Origin: Aestuariibius violaceus
Lineage (GTDB): Bacteria; Pseudomonadota; Alphaproteobacteria; Rhodobacterales; Rhodobacteraceae
Assembly (NCBI RefSeq): GCF_040779325.2
Contig: NZ_JBFONT020000007.1
Span: 69,129-133,128 of the forward strand
Reading direction: 5' to 3'
Length of the DNA: 64,000 bases
Positions 34,791 through 45,441 of the stretch are shown here, one piece after another. A model generated the notes under the pieces. That model worked only from the letters and a program-made list of their open reading frames with translations. It was not told the origin of the DNA and did not search any database. Position 1 is the stretch's first letter. Every line of letters begins with the position of its first letter. The position numbers were made by a program, and so were the translations under genes.

Positions 34791-36827
34791 ATGGTTGGAC
34801 CGAGCAAGATTCTGACTGTTTCTTACGGAACTTTCTCTTGCACGCTCGAAGGCTTTGATGATGCCTTCGAGACCATGAAGGCTATTGCGGAGTATTTCCG
34901 TGAAATGGCTGCAAATGATCGCTTTTTCGGGGCGGATCCACTTCAGCCTGATCCGGAGACGATCGCTCGCATTGCCGAGACGGCCCTTGGCCGCACCGTA
35001 GAGGTCGACGGGGATGCCCCGGGTGTCGCCCTGCGCGTCGGAACCCCCCTTAGCGATTCGGAGATTTCGGACCGCGAGGCCGAGAATGAGGCAGCCGAGC
35101 CTCCTGAATCTGGCACGATTGAGGCAGGCCGCGCCGAAGCCGCCGCCACAATCGCCGACAAACTGCGGAGTTTGAGGTCTCGTCCGACCCTTGTTTCGGT
35201 CGACGAAGACGACGAGGAGGCCATCGAGGACAGCGCGTTCGATCTGGCCGAGGACGAGCCCACAAACGCCTTCGTCGAAGACGAGGTCGACACGCTCGAA
35301 GCCGACGATGAGGAAGAGTTCGGCGAAGAGGCCGTCACCGAAGACAGCGACGTCGCAGTGGAACAAGACCCGGCAGAATTCGAGGATGTCGCTGAAGACA
35401 TCTCCGAAGACGATCTCGCGGAAGAGGACGATCTCGCGGAAGACGATGACCAGGAGGTCGCCGAGACCGAAGCTACCGTCGATGAACAAGGGACGCTCGA
35501 AGAGGCTGAAACAGAGGCCGACGGCGAACTCATTGACGACGTAGCCGAGGACGACGCAGCCATCGCTGAAGACGAGGTCGCGGCCCACGAGACAGACGCG
35601 ACCAGCGAGGACGAAGAAGAGATCGCGGACGACGCGGTCCAGGCACTGCTTGAGGCAGACGAGACCCCCGACCCCGAACCGGCAAGTGCCAGCGATCTCA
35701 GTTCGCGCGTCCGGGCGCGGGTCATCAAGATGCGCCGCAGCGAACCGCTGATGAACAACAGCGGGGAAAGCCCACGCGCCGCCATCCTGGGCCTGACCAA
35801 TGCCCTGCGCGGCCACCGGACCGACGCCCAGGCGGAGGAAGCCGAAGCAGAGGATCAGGACGAATCCGTCGCAGCGGAAGAGGGCGCATTCGACGACCAG
35901 CCGCTCGACGACATGGCCGACGACATCGTGGCGCTTGACGATGACATGGCGGACGAAACCATCGACGCCGCCAGCGACGAAGACAGGCTCGAAACCGACG
36001 AGCAGGAAGAAGCCGTCTTTGATGATGACGGCCAGGAAGAAGAGGTCGACGACGGCGAGGACGAGCCGGTCGCCATGGCCCAGACAGACGATGATGTCTT
36101 CGCCGAAGACGACGCCGACGCCGCGGCCCTCGCCGAAGCCGAAGGCGAGACCGGCGACGAAGACGAGGATGACGACTGGCAGAGCGCGCGCCGCATCTCC
36201 AAGCGCGAACGGCTCGAGGCCGAGGCAGCCAGCGGCGACGAGGCGATGTCACGCATCCTCGATCAGACCAATGCGCAGATGAACGAACCGGCGACCCGCC
36301 TGCGCCGCTCGGCCATCGCTCAGCTCAAGGCGGCCGTCGCCGCGACCGAAGCGGACCGTCGCAACCACACCGCCGACGACGACGATAACGGTGACGAGCC
36401 GTTCCGCGAAGATCTCGACGCGCTCGTCCTCGAAGGTGGTGGACGTCCCGGCGCCAGCCCTCTCAAACTGGTGGCGTCCCAGCGCGTGGACGAAACGGAT
36501 GAAGAGGCTGAACTGCGCCGCTCCGGCGGTGTGGCCCGGCAGAGCTTCGCGGATTTCGCCGAAAGCGTCGGTGCCCGCGAGCTGCCCGACCTGCTGGAAG
36601 CCGCCGCGGCCTATACCGCCTTCGTGGAAGGCAAGACGCAGTTCTCCCGCCCGCATATCATCCGCAAGATCAACGAGGTCTCCGCCGACGGGTTCAGCCG
36701 CGAGGACAGCCTCCGCCACTTCGGCAAGCTTCTCCGCCAGGGCCGGATCCAGAAGGTGCGCGGCGGCCAGTTCGAGGCGACCGACGAAACCCGCTTCCGC
36801 CCGAAAGACCGCGCCGTCGGCGCCTAA
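34791..36827 (+). CDS. Very acidic modular protein of unknown function
   Basis: The 678-residue protein has a conserved N-terminal module (~1-75: GPSKILTVSYGTFSCTLEGF, FETMKAIAEYFREMAANDRF), a ~480-residue Asp/Glu/Ala-rich, low-complexity middle, and a conserved C-terminal module (~580-678: SFADFAESVGARELPDLLEA, YTAFVEGKTQFSRPHIIRKI, GKLLRQGRIQKV). No signal peptide or membrane segment is present. ATG 34791 is preferred because AAAGGGG is 10 bases upstream; a GTG at 34782 is too close. The architecture suggests two folded heads on a negatively charged flexible tether. I do not recognise a named family. Confidence 0.72.
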   Translation: MVGPSKILTVSYGTFSCTLEGFDDAFETMKAIAEYFREMAANDRFFGADPLQPDPETIARIAETALGRTVEVDGDAPGVALRVGTPLSDSEISDREAENEAAEPPESGTIEAGRAEAAATIADKLRSLRSRPTLVSVDEDDEEAIEDSAFDLAEDEPTNAFVEDEVDTLEADDEEEFGEEAVTEDSDVAVEQDPAEFEDVAEDISEDDLAEEDDLAEDDDQEVAETEATVDEQGTLEEAETEADGELIDDVAEDDAAIAEDEVAAHETDATSEDEEEIADDAVQALLEADETPDPEPASASDLSSRVRARVIKMRRSEPLMNNSGESPRAAILGLTNALRGHRTDAQAEEAEAEDQDESVAAEEGAFDDQPLDDMADDIVALDDDMADETIDAASDEDRLETDEQEEAVFDDDGQEEEVDDGEDEPVAMAQTDDDVFAEDDADAAALAEAEGETGDEDEDDDWQSARRISKRERLEAEAASGDEAMSRILDQTNAQMNEPATRLRRSAIAQLKAAVAATEADRRNHTADDDDNGDEPFREDLDALVLEGGGRPGASPLKLVASQRVDETDEEAELRRSGGVARQSFADFAESVGARELPDLLEAAAAYTAFVEGKTQFSRPHIIRKINEVSADGFSREDSLRHFGKLLRQGRIQKVRGGQFEATDETRFRPKDRAVGA

Positions 36828-36841
36828 GAGGCTGTCAGATA

Positions 36842-36877
36842 AATAAAAAACGCGCCCTCAGAGGCGCGTTTTTTATT
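36842..36877. terminator. Bidirectional Rho-independent terminator
   Basis: AATAAAAAACGCGCC and GGCGCGTTTTTTATT pair around a short loop, giving a GC core with A and T tracts on the two sides. It lies between convergent genes and can act in both directions. The stop codon of the DUF2842 gene lies inside its right T-run. Confidence 0.92.
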
Positions 36878-37112
36878 GCCGCGGCTCTTCGTTCGGGTCC
36901 GCCTGACCCACGCCGAGAAAAACATGTTTGAAGGGCAGCGCCCAAAGGATGCCCAAGCCCATGTAAATGATCAGCTCCAGCCAGATCGGCGGCCGCATTC
37001 CGATGCCTGTCAGCCAGGACATCAGCGTCACCGCCAGCACCATGTAGATCGGCAGCGCGATCACCAGGATCACCAGCGACCAGCGCTTCTTCGCCTTGTG
37101 GCTCAGGGCCAT
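36873..37112 (-). CDS. DUF2842 small membrane protein
   Basis: A 79-residue protein starting MALSHKAKKRW with two membrane helices (LVILVIALPIYMVLAVTLM; LIIYMGLGILWALPFKHVF). The N-terminus and the LPFKHVFLGVG segment match DUF2842, found in alphaproteobacteria. It follows purA by 10 bases, so it is likely cotranscribed. Role unknown. Confidence 0.88.
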   Translation of the reverse strand: MALSHKAKKRWSLVILVIALPIYMVLAVTLMSWLTGIGMRPPIWLELIIYMGLGILWALPFKHVFLGVGQADPNEEPRQ

Positions 37113-37122
37113 GAAACCTCCG

Positions 37123-38415
37123 TCAATCGGCGAACGGGTCGGTCACGAGGATCGTATCCTCCCGCTCGGGCGAGGTTGACACTAGCGCCACCGGGCAGCG
37201 GATCAATTCCTCGATCCGCCGCACATACTTGATCGCATTCGCCGGAAGCTCCGCCCAACTGCGGGCCCCCGCGGTGCTTTCCGACCAGCCCTCGATCGTC
37301 TCATAGACCGGCACGACCCGCGCCTGCGCCTCCGCCGCCGTCGGCAGGTAATCCAGCCGCTCGCCGTCCAGCTCATAGCCGACGCAGATCTTCAGCTCCT
37401 CCAGCCCGTCGAGCACGTCCATCTTCGTCAGCGCGATCCCGTTCATCCCCGACAGCGCACAGGTCTGCCGCACCAGAACCGCATCGAACCAGCCGCAGCG
37501 CCGCGACCGTCCGGTCACGGTCCCCTTCTCGCGGCCCACGCGCGCAAGGTGCTCGCCGATCTCGTCATGCAGCTCGCACGGAAACGGCCCCTCGCCCACC
37601 CGCGTCGTATAGGCCTTCACGATCCCCAGCACGAAGCCCACCGATCCGGGCCCCAACCCCGTCCCCGTCGCCGCCATCCCGGCCAGCGTGGTCGACGAGG
37701 TCACGAAGGGATAGGTCCCGAAATCCACATCCAGCAGTGACCCTTGCGCCCCCTCGAACAGGATCCGCCGCCCCGCCCGCCGCTTCTCGTCCAGCACTTT
37801 CCAGACCGGCGCGGCAAAGCGCAGGATCTTCGGCGCGACCTCCATCAGCGCGGCTTTCAACGCTCCCGCATCCACTTCCGGCATGCCCAGCCCCCGCCGC
37901 AACGCGTCGTGATGGACCAGAAGCCGCCCCAGCCGCGCATCCAAAGTCGCCTCATCCGCCAGATCCGCCACCCGGATCACCCGGCGGCCCACCTTATCCT
38001 CGTAGGCCGGGCCAATCCCCCGGCCTGTCGTTCCGATCCGGGCCACCGCGTTCGACTGCTCCCGCGCCCGGTCCAGCTCTCCGTGGACCGGCAGGATCAG
38101 CGGCGTATTCTCGGCGATCATCAGGTTCTCGGGGCTCACCCGCACCCCCTGCGCTTCGATCTTGGCGATCTCCTCGACCAGCGCCCACGGGTCCAGCACC
38201 ACGCCGTTGCCGATCACGCCCAGCTTGCCTTCCCGCAGGATGCCCGACGGCAGAAGCGACAGCTTGTAGACCTCGCCGTCGATCACCAGCGTGTGGCCGG
38301 CATTATGCCCACCCTGAAAGCGCGCGATCACGTCGGCCCGTTCGCTCAGCCAATCGACGATCTTGCCCTTCCCCTCATCGCCCCACTGGGCGCCGACGAC
38401 TACGACATTGGCCAT
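37123..38415 (-). CDS. purA: Adenylosuccinate synthetase
   Basis: A 430-residue enzyme with GAQWGDEGKGKIVDWL (GTP loop and catalytic Asp), GGHNAGHT, TTGRGIGPAYEDKVGRR and TRVGEGPFPCEL. It joins IMP and aspartate with GTP in AMP synthesis. Length is normal. It is divergent from secG with a 131-base gap. Confidence 0.97.
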   Translation of the reverse strand: MANVVVVGAQWGDEGKGKIVDWLSERADVIARFQGGHNAGHTLVIDGEVYKLSLLPSGILREGKLGVIGNGVVLDPWALVEEIAKIEAQGVRVSPENLMIAENTPLILPVHGELDRAREQSNAVARIGTTGRGIGPAYEDKVGRRVIRVADLADEATLDARLGRLLVHHDALRRGLGMPEVDAGALKAALMEVAPKILRFAAPVWKVLDEKRRAGRRILFEGAQGSLLDVDFGTYPFVTSSTTLAGMAATGTGLGPGSVGFVLGIVKAYTTRVGEGPFPCELHDEIGEHLARVGREKGTVTGRSRRCGWFDAVLVRQTCALSGMNGIALTKMDVLDGLEELKICVGYELDGERLDYLPTAAEAQARVVPVYETIEGWSESTAGARSWAELPANAIKYVRRIEELIRCPVALVSTSPEREDTILVTDPFAD

Positions 38416-38546
38416 TCCGCTTCTCCTCGCGACATTCCGGCGCCCCTCTTAGCGACCCTGCGGAACGCCCGAAACCCGCAAAAGCACGGGTTGCGGCGCG
38501 TGCGCCGATGGCCTATCTGCCCTCCATCACCCAGATCGGGATTTCC

Positions 38547-38909
38547 ATGGAAAACGTCGTCCTCATCGTACACCTCCTTCTCGCGCTGACGCTGATCGGC
38601 GTTGTTCTTCTGCAGCGTTCCGAAGGTGGCGGCCTGGGGATCGGCGGCGGCGGCGGCACGGCCTCGGGACGTCCGCCCACCCAGGGCATCCACAAGATCA
38701 CCTGGGCGCTTGGCGCGGCCTTCATCGTCACCTCCATGACGCTGACCATCATCGCCGCGCAGAACACCGAAGGCGCTTCGGTTGTCGACCGGCTCCGTGA
38801 CGTCCCGCGCAGCCAGGCGACAGAAGAACCCGCCCCGCTCGATGGTGAACTCCTCCTTCCGCCCTCGCCGGAAGAGGCTGACGCCCCCCTCGCCCCGTTG
38901 GCCGACTAA
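38547..38909 (+). CDS. secG: Preprotein translocase subunit SecG
   Basis: A 120-residue protein with two membrane helices (MENVVLIVHLLLALTLIGVV; ITWALGAAFIVTSMTLTII) around a Gly-rich loop (RSEGGGLGIGGGGG), the SecG layout. The C-terminal Pro/Glu-rich tail of ~40 residues is longer than in enterobacteria but common in this group. It assists SecYE-mediated export. ATG 38547 follows GGGA. Confidence 0.93.
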   Translation: MENVVLIVHLLLALTLIGVVLLQRSEGGGLGIGGGGGTASGRPPTQGIHKITWALGAAFIVTSMTLTIIAAQNTEGASVVDRLRDVPRSQATEEPAPLDGELLLPPSPEEADAPLAPLAD

Positions 38910-39067
38910 GCCACAACGGATAGAGCACTTTTTAAAAACGTCCGCAGGATATAGCGGTCCTGTTGCCAATCGCGGGCGAATCTCCTAGAGCTTAAATCCC
39001 GTGATGCTGCGTCGCCCGAAGGCCTCGCAGCGCCCGAAACCGGCACTCACGGGGGTCATCCAGACAC

Positions 39068-40710
<1,643 letters not shown>

Positions 40711-40711
<1 letters not shown>

Positions 40712-41580
40712 TGCGCCTGCCTTATCACGTCTGGGACGTCTTCACCGACACACCTTTTGCCGGCAACCCGCTGGCCATCGTCGAAGACGCGGGCGACCTG
40801 ACAACCGCGCAGATGCAGACGCTCGCGGCCGAGTTCAACCTCTCGGAAACCATCTTCGTGATGCCAGCGCGCGATGCGGCCCACACCGCCCGCGTCCGCA
40901 TCTTCTTCCCCACGGCCGAGATCCCCTTCGCAGGCCACCCGACCGTCGGCTGCGCGCTCTTCCTTGCTGAAAAACTCGGCCTGACCGAGATCACGCTCGA
41001 GGAAGAGGCCGGCCTCGTTCCCGTCACCATTGCGGACGGCAAAGCCGAGTTCACCGCCCCGATCCTGCCCGCAGCGACCGGCGCGCAGGCCGATCCGGCC
41101 CTCATCGCCGCCGCCCTCGACCTGCCGCCAAAGGCCATCGGGCCCCACCAACCCGGCGTCCTCACAGGCGGCCCGTCCTTTGTCTTCATCCCCCTCACCG
41201 ACCTCGACGCGCTGGCCAAGGCCCGCCCCATTGAACCCCATTGGTCGAAACTGATGGACGAGTGCGGCGTCGACGCGGGCTACCTCTACACACCCGGCAC
41301 CGAGTGCGACTACCGCACCCGCATGTTCTCCCCGACCGCAGGCATTCCCGAGGACCCCGCCACCGGCTCCGCCGCCGCGATCCTCCAGGCACACCTCCTC
41401 GCCAATGCCGCGCTGCCCGACGGCGAAACATCGCTCCACATCCTTCAAGGTGTCGAAATGGGCCGCCCCAGCCACATCCATGCGACAGCTGCCGTCACGA
41501 ACGGCCAACTCACCTCCGTCCGCATCGCCGGACAGGCCGTACCGATAAGTTCAGGAAATGTGACCGTCCCGGGCGTCTAG
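40711..41580 (+). CDS. PhzF-family epimerase/isomerase
   Basis: A 289-residue protein with the PhzF-fold signatures VFTDTPFAGNPLAIV, FNLSETIFVMP (catalytic Glu), IPFAGHPTVGCALF and PEDPATGSAAAIL. The family isomerises or epimerises small metabolites, and most members have unknown substrates. No phenazine genes are present. Start couples to the pyrG stop; end overlaps the MipA-like gene by 4 bases. Confidence 0.88.
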
Positions 41581-42341
41581 AACCCGAAAGAGAATGTCCG
41601 CATCAGCCCCAGCCGCGCCGTGTACTGCTCGTCGCTGCCTTCTTCCACGATCGGGCTGTCCGCCGCATCGCCCAGGAACCGGTCATAGCCGACAGCGCCA
41701 TCGACCGCCCAGCGCTCGTTGAACTGATAGGTCATCCCCAGTTCCAGCCCCGCCGACAGCACGCCGCCCTCGGCATCGAACGCGTCGAAATCGCTCGCCG
41801 CCGCCTCATCTTCGGACACACCGAAATACGTCTCGGCATATTCGTCCGACCCGATGAACACGCGCGGCCCGAACCGCCATTCCAGCTGATTGCTCGGGGT
41901 AAAGATCGCATCCGCCCCGACCTCGCCGACCACACTCTCATGCCCGCCGAAGCCGCGCCGAACATCGGCGAACACCTCATAGCCCGGCTGGCGGTACACC
42001 AGCCCGAGCCCAAGCTCGATCGTCTGATCCACATCGTCGAGCCCGTCGAGTTCGTCGAACTCGTCGCTGTCACGCTCGCCGATCAGCCGGACCGAGCCGC
42101 GAAAGCCGAGTCCATTCTCCGGATTGCCGCCGGACCCGAAAGTCCCCAGACGCAACTCGTCCATCCGGAACGACAACCGCGGTTCAACCTCGTTTTCGTC
42201 CGATCCAAAATATTCCGGTCTGGATTCTGCCCCGACACCAATGCTGAACGTCACACCATTGCCCGAGACCGAATCGGTCTGGGCAACACCCACGGATGGC
42301 GCAGCCCCAAGTATTACGGCCAGAAAGGTCGCTATCCGCAT
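41577..42341 (-). CDS. MipA/OmpV-family outer-membrane protein
   Basis: A 254-residue protein with a signal peptide (MRIATFLAVILGAAPSVGVA), then alternating amphipathic strands typical of a small beta-barrel (ESRPEYFGSDENEVEPRLSF, VFADVRRGFGGHESVVG) and a C-terminal Phe (RTFSFGF), the outer-membrane insertion signal. The pattern matches MipA/OmpV proteins. GGGAG sits 8 bases before ATG 42341. Function beyond the family is unknown. Confidence 0.82.
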   Translation of the reverse strand: MRIATFLAVILGAAPSVGVAQTDSVSGNGVTFSIGVGAESRPEYFGSDENEVEPRLSFRMDELRLGTFGSGGNPENGLGFRGSVRLIGERDSDEFDELDGLDDVDQTIELGLGLVYRQPGYEVFADVRRGFGGHESVVGEVGADAIFTPSNQLEWRFGPRVFIGSDEYAETYFGVSEDEAAASDFDAFDAEGGVLSAGLELGMTYQFNERWAVDGAVGYDRFLGDAADSPIVEEGSDEQYTARLGLMRTFSFGF

Positions 42342-42546
42342 CGTATCGCTCCCGCAGACGGTGAAAGTGCCGTCATCTCCGCAACTTAGCCGCTTGCTAT
42401 TGCATATCAAGTGGCCTTCTAAGCGCTGACCGGACTGTGATGTGCCCGCACATCACCCCATCCGGCAGCACCTGACACACGGCCGCCGAAAGCCCTTCTG
42501 TCGAAGGGTCTTTGCCCTGGCTGCGCGACGCCATATATCCCGGCGC

Positions 42547-42993
42547 ATGTTTGCCGATTTCTTAAAGCGCCTCACCGCGCCCGACCCCGACCCGCTGCCC
42601 GAGCTGGATGCGCGTCTCGCCCTTGCCGCGCTTCTCGTGCGAATCGCCAAGTCCGACGGCGACTATGACCAGGCCGAGATCGCGCGCATCGACCGCATCC
42701 TCGCCAAGCGCTACGACCTCGACCCGGTCGAGGCGGCCAAGCTCCGCGCCCAAAGCGAGGCGCTGGAACACGACGCCCCCGATACCGTCCGCTTCACCCG
42801 GGCGATCAAGGACGCCGTCCCCTACGAGGATCGCGAAGGCGTGCTCGAGGCGCTCTGGGACATCGTCCTCGCCGATGGCGAACGGGACGAGGCCGAGGAT
42901 GCCCTCCTCCGTCTCGTGGCCCCCATGCTCGGCGTCACCGATCAGGACAGCGCGCTGGCCCGCCAGCGGGTGGAGGCACGCCGGTCAGCATGA
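42547..42993 (+). CDS. TerB-like tellurite-resistance-fold protein
   Basis: A 148-residue all-helical protein with the TerB pattern: LAALLVRIAKSDGDYDQAEI, then YEDREGVLEALWDIVLADGE and DALLRLVAPMLGV. The repeated DGDYD and DGERDEAE acidic loops are thought to bind divalent metal in this fold. No other ter genes are nearby, so the name should not imply tellurite resistance. Its stop overlaps the next start (ATGA). Confidence 0.85.
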   Translation: MFADFLKRLTAPDPDPLPELDARLALAALLVRIAKSDGDYDQAEIARIDRILAKRYDLDPVEAAKLRAQSEALEHDAPDTVRFTRAIKDAVPYEDREGVLEALWDIVLADGERDEAEDALLRLVAPMLGVTDQDSALARQRVEARRSA

Positions 42994-43772
42994 CAGCCAG
43001 TTTCCCGATGTATCTGCGGCCGGAAAACCGCGCCGCCTATGGCCGCTTGTGGGCCACGATCCGTGACGACCTGCGGGCGCAGGGCATTGAATCTCCTGAA
43101 GAATTGACCGAGGCCGACAGCCTTTGGGATCTCTGGACAGACCCCGATCTTCTTCTGTCGCAAAGCTGCGCCCTGCCCTGGCGGATGCGCCTCGACGGGG
43201 TCGCAACGATTCTCGGTGCCCCGGATTACCAGCTCCCCGGATGCCCGCCCGGCTATTACAACAGCGTTTTCGTCCTCCGCGCGGACGACAACCGCATCAG
43301 CCCGTCTGACTGGGCCGGCCTGCGGCTTGCCTATAACAGCCCCAATTCCCAATCAGGCTACGCGGCACCACAGGCCTTCGCTGCCAGCAACGGCGTCACC
43401 TTCACCGATCTGGTTGCCACCGGCAGCCACCGCGCCTCCGCCACGGCCGTCCTGGAAAACCATGCGGACATCGCCTGCATCGACGCCCAGACCTGGCGCA
43501 TGATCGCCCGCTGGGATCCGAAGGCGGACCAACTGCAAGAGGCCGCCCGCACCGCCCCCACACCCGCCACCCCGTTCATCACCGCCGCCTCCCGCGATCC
43601 CGAACCGATCCGCTCAGCGCTCGCGCTTGCCATCTCGGCCCTGCCCGACGCCGACCGCGCGCTTCTCGACCTCCACGGCCTGGTGGAGATACCGGTGGAC
43701 ACCTACCGCGCCACCCTTCTGCCGCCCGATCCCGAAGCGATCCCGCCTGCCACTGCTGCACGAACGGGCTGA
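42990..43772 (+). CDS. PhnD-like substrate-binding-fold protein without signal peptide
   Basis: A 260-residue protein of the PhnD/SsuA/transferrin-like periplasmic binding class: GCPPGYYNSVFVLRADDNRI, LAYNSPNSQSGYAAPQAFA, TGSHRASATAVLENHADIAC and IDAQTW are the family's ligand-cleft segments. Unlike transporter-bound members it starts directly in the mature fold (MTASFPMYLRPENRAAYGRL) with no export signal. It is translationally coupled to the TerB-like gene. A cytosolic sensor or enzyme role is a guess. Confidence 0.75.
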   Translation: MTASFPMYLRPENRAAYGRLWATIRDDLRAQGIESPEELTEADSLWDLWTDPDLLLSQSCALPWRMRLDGVATILGAPDYQLPGCPPGYYNSVFVLRADDNRISPSDWAGLRLAYNSPNSQSGYAAPQAFAASNGVTFTDLVATGSHRASATAVLENHADIACIDAQTWRMIARWDPKADQLQEAARTAPTPATPFITAASRDPEPIRSALALAISALPDADRALLDLHGLVEIPVDTYRATLLPPDPEAIPPATAARTG

Positions 43773-43870
43773 CGCAGCGGCATCACACAGCTTTCAGCAA
43801 GCAACACATTGCATTTCCCGCCATTTCGCGGCCTAGTGCAGCGTCAAAAGTTGAGAGCCAACCCGTTCCC

Positions 43871-44650
43871 GTGACAGCCGACAGCGCCCCCGTCCTCGAA
43901 ATCCGCGACCTGCACAAAAGCTTCGGCGGCCTCGAAGTTCTCAGGGGCGTCGACGTGACCGCCCGCCGTGGCGATGTCGTCTCGCTCATCGGCTCCTCCG
44001 GCTCGGGCAAATCCACCCTCCTGCGCTGCGCGAATCTGCTCGAGGACAGTCAGCAGGGCGAAGTCATCTTCTGCGGCGAACCCGTGACCTGGCGCGGAGC
44101 TGGGTCGAACCGCCACCCCGCCGACCGCAAGCAAGTTCTCCGCATCCGCACGAACCTCTCGATGGTGTTCCAACAGTTCAACCTCTGGGCCCACATGACC
44201 ATCCTGCAGAACGTGATGGAGGCGCCCGTTTCCGTTCTCGGCCGCGACCGGGCAGAGGTGGAAGAGGCCGCGCGCGGCTACCTCGACAAGGTCGGCATCG
44301 CCGACAAGGCCGACGCCTATCCGGCCCAGCTTTCCGGCGGCCAGCAACAGCGCGCCGCCATCGCCCGGGCACTCTGCATGGAACCCAAGGCGCTTCTCTT
44401 CGACGAACCCACCTCCGCCCTCGACCCCGAGCTGGAACAAGAGGTCGTCCGCGTCATCCGCGACCTCGCCGCGGAAGGCCGCACCATGATCCTCGTCACC
44501 CACGACATGAACATGGCGCGCGACGTGTCCAAGCATGTCGTCTTCCTGCATCAGGGCCGCGTCGGCGAGGAAGGCGCGCCCGACCGGCTCTTCGAACAAC
44601 CAGAGACAGAACGGCTGCGAGGGTTCCTCTCCTCGACCATGGCCGCATAA
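43871..44650 (+). CDS. Polar amino acid ABC transporter, ATPase
   Basis: A 259-residue HisP/GlnQ-type ATPase: Walker A GSSGSGKST, Q-loop VFQQFNLWAHMT, signature LSGGQQQRAAIARAL, Walker B LLFDEPTSALDPE and switch HDMN. GTG start at 43871. First gene of an operon with binding protein, hydrolase and two permeases. The ATPase energises uptake of an amino acid or related polar compound; the substrate is not known. Confidence 0.93.
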   Translation: MTADSAPVLEIRDLHKSFGGLEVLRGVDVTARRGDVVSLIGSSGSGKSTLLRCANLLEDSQQGEVIFCGEPVTWRGAGSNRHPADRKQVLRIRTNLSMVFQQFNLWAHMTILQNVMEAPVSVLGRDRAEVEEAARGYLDKVGIADKADAYPAQLSGGQQQRAAIARALCMEPKALLFDEPTSALDPELEQEVVRVIRDLAAEGRTMILVTHDMNMARDVSKHVVFLHQGRVGEEGAPDRLFEQPETERLRGFLSSTMAA

Positions 44651-44679
44651 AAAGAAGCATCCAACAAGGAGTAACCAAG

Positions 44680-45402
44680 ATGAAAACCCTTCTGCTCACG
44701 ACGGCCTTCGCCATCGCCGGCACCGCTGCCATGGCCCAGGACGTTGTCCGCCTCGGCACCGAAGGCGCCTACCCTCCGTACAACTTCATCAACGATGCGG
44801 GCGACGTGGACGGCTTCGAGATCGTGCTCGGCAACGAGCTTTGCGCGCGCGCCGAACTCACCTGCGAATGGGTCACCAACGACTGGGATTCGATCATCCC
44901 CAACCTGGTGTCGAGCAATTACGACGTCATCATGGCCGGCATGTCGATCACCGACGAACGCGACGAGGTCATCGACTTCACCCAGAACTACATCCCGCCC
45001 GCGGCCTCTGCCTACGCCGGGATGGATGAAGGCGCCGACCTGACCGGCGGTGTCATCGCGGCCCAGGTCAACACGATCCAGGCCGCTCACGTCGCCGCCT
45101 CCGGCGCCACGCTGCTGGAATTCGCCACACCGGATGAAACCGTCGCCGCCGTCCGCAACGGCGAAGCCGACGCCGTCTTCGCCGACAAGGACTACCTCGT
45201 CCCGGTCGTCGAAGAGAATGCCGACCTGATGTTCGTGGGCGACGACGTCCCCCTCGGCGGTGGCGTCGGCGCCGGTATCCGCGAATCCGATGGCGAACTG
45301 CGCGAAGCGCTCGACGCCGCGATCCAGTCGATGAAGGACGACGGCACGCTCAACGCCCTCATCATCGAATGGTTCGGCGAAGAAGCCGCTATCTACGAAT
45401 GA
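44680..45402 (+). CDS. Polar amino acid ABC transporter, periplasmic binding protein
   Basis: A 240-residue family 3 solute-binding protein. Signal peptide (MKTLLLTTAFAIAGTAAMAQ), then VRLGTEGAYPPYNFINDAGD, the family's ligand-binding start, and DVIMAGMSITDERDEVIDFT. The lobe contains two cysteines (ELCARAELTCEW) that may form a disulfide. AAGGAG stands 9 bases before ATG 44680. Short for the family but complete. Confidence 0.93.
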   Translation: MKTLLLTTAFAIAGTAAMAQDVVRLGTEGAYPPYNFINDAGDVDGFEIVLGNELCARAELTCEWVTNDWDSIIPNLVSSNYDVIMAGMSITDERDEVIDFTQNYIPPAASAYAGMDEGADLTGGVIAAQVNTIQAAHVAASGATLLEFATPDETVAAVRNGEADAVFADKDYLVPVVEENADLMFVGDDVPLGGGVGAGIRESDGELREALDAAIQSMKDDGTLNALIIEWFGEEAAIYE

Positions 45403-45441
45403 TCCCGGCAGGGGGCGCTCCGGCGCCCCTTACGCTTTCCC

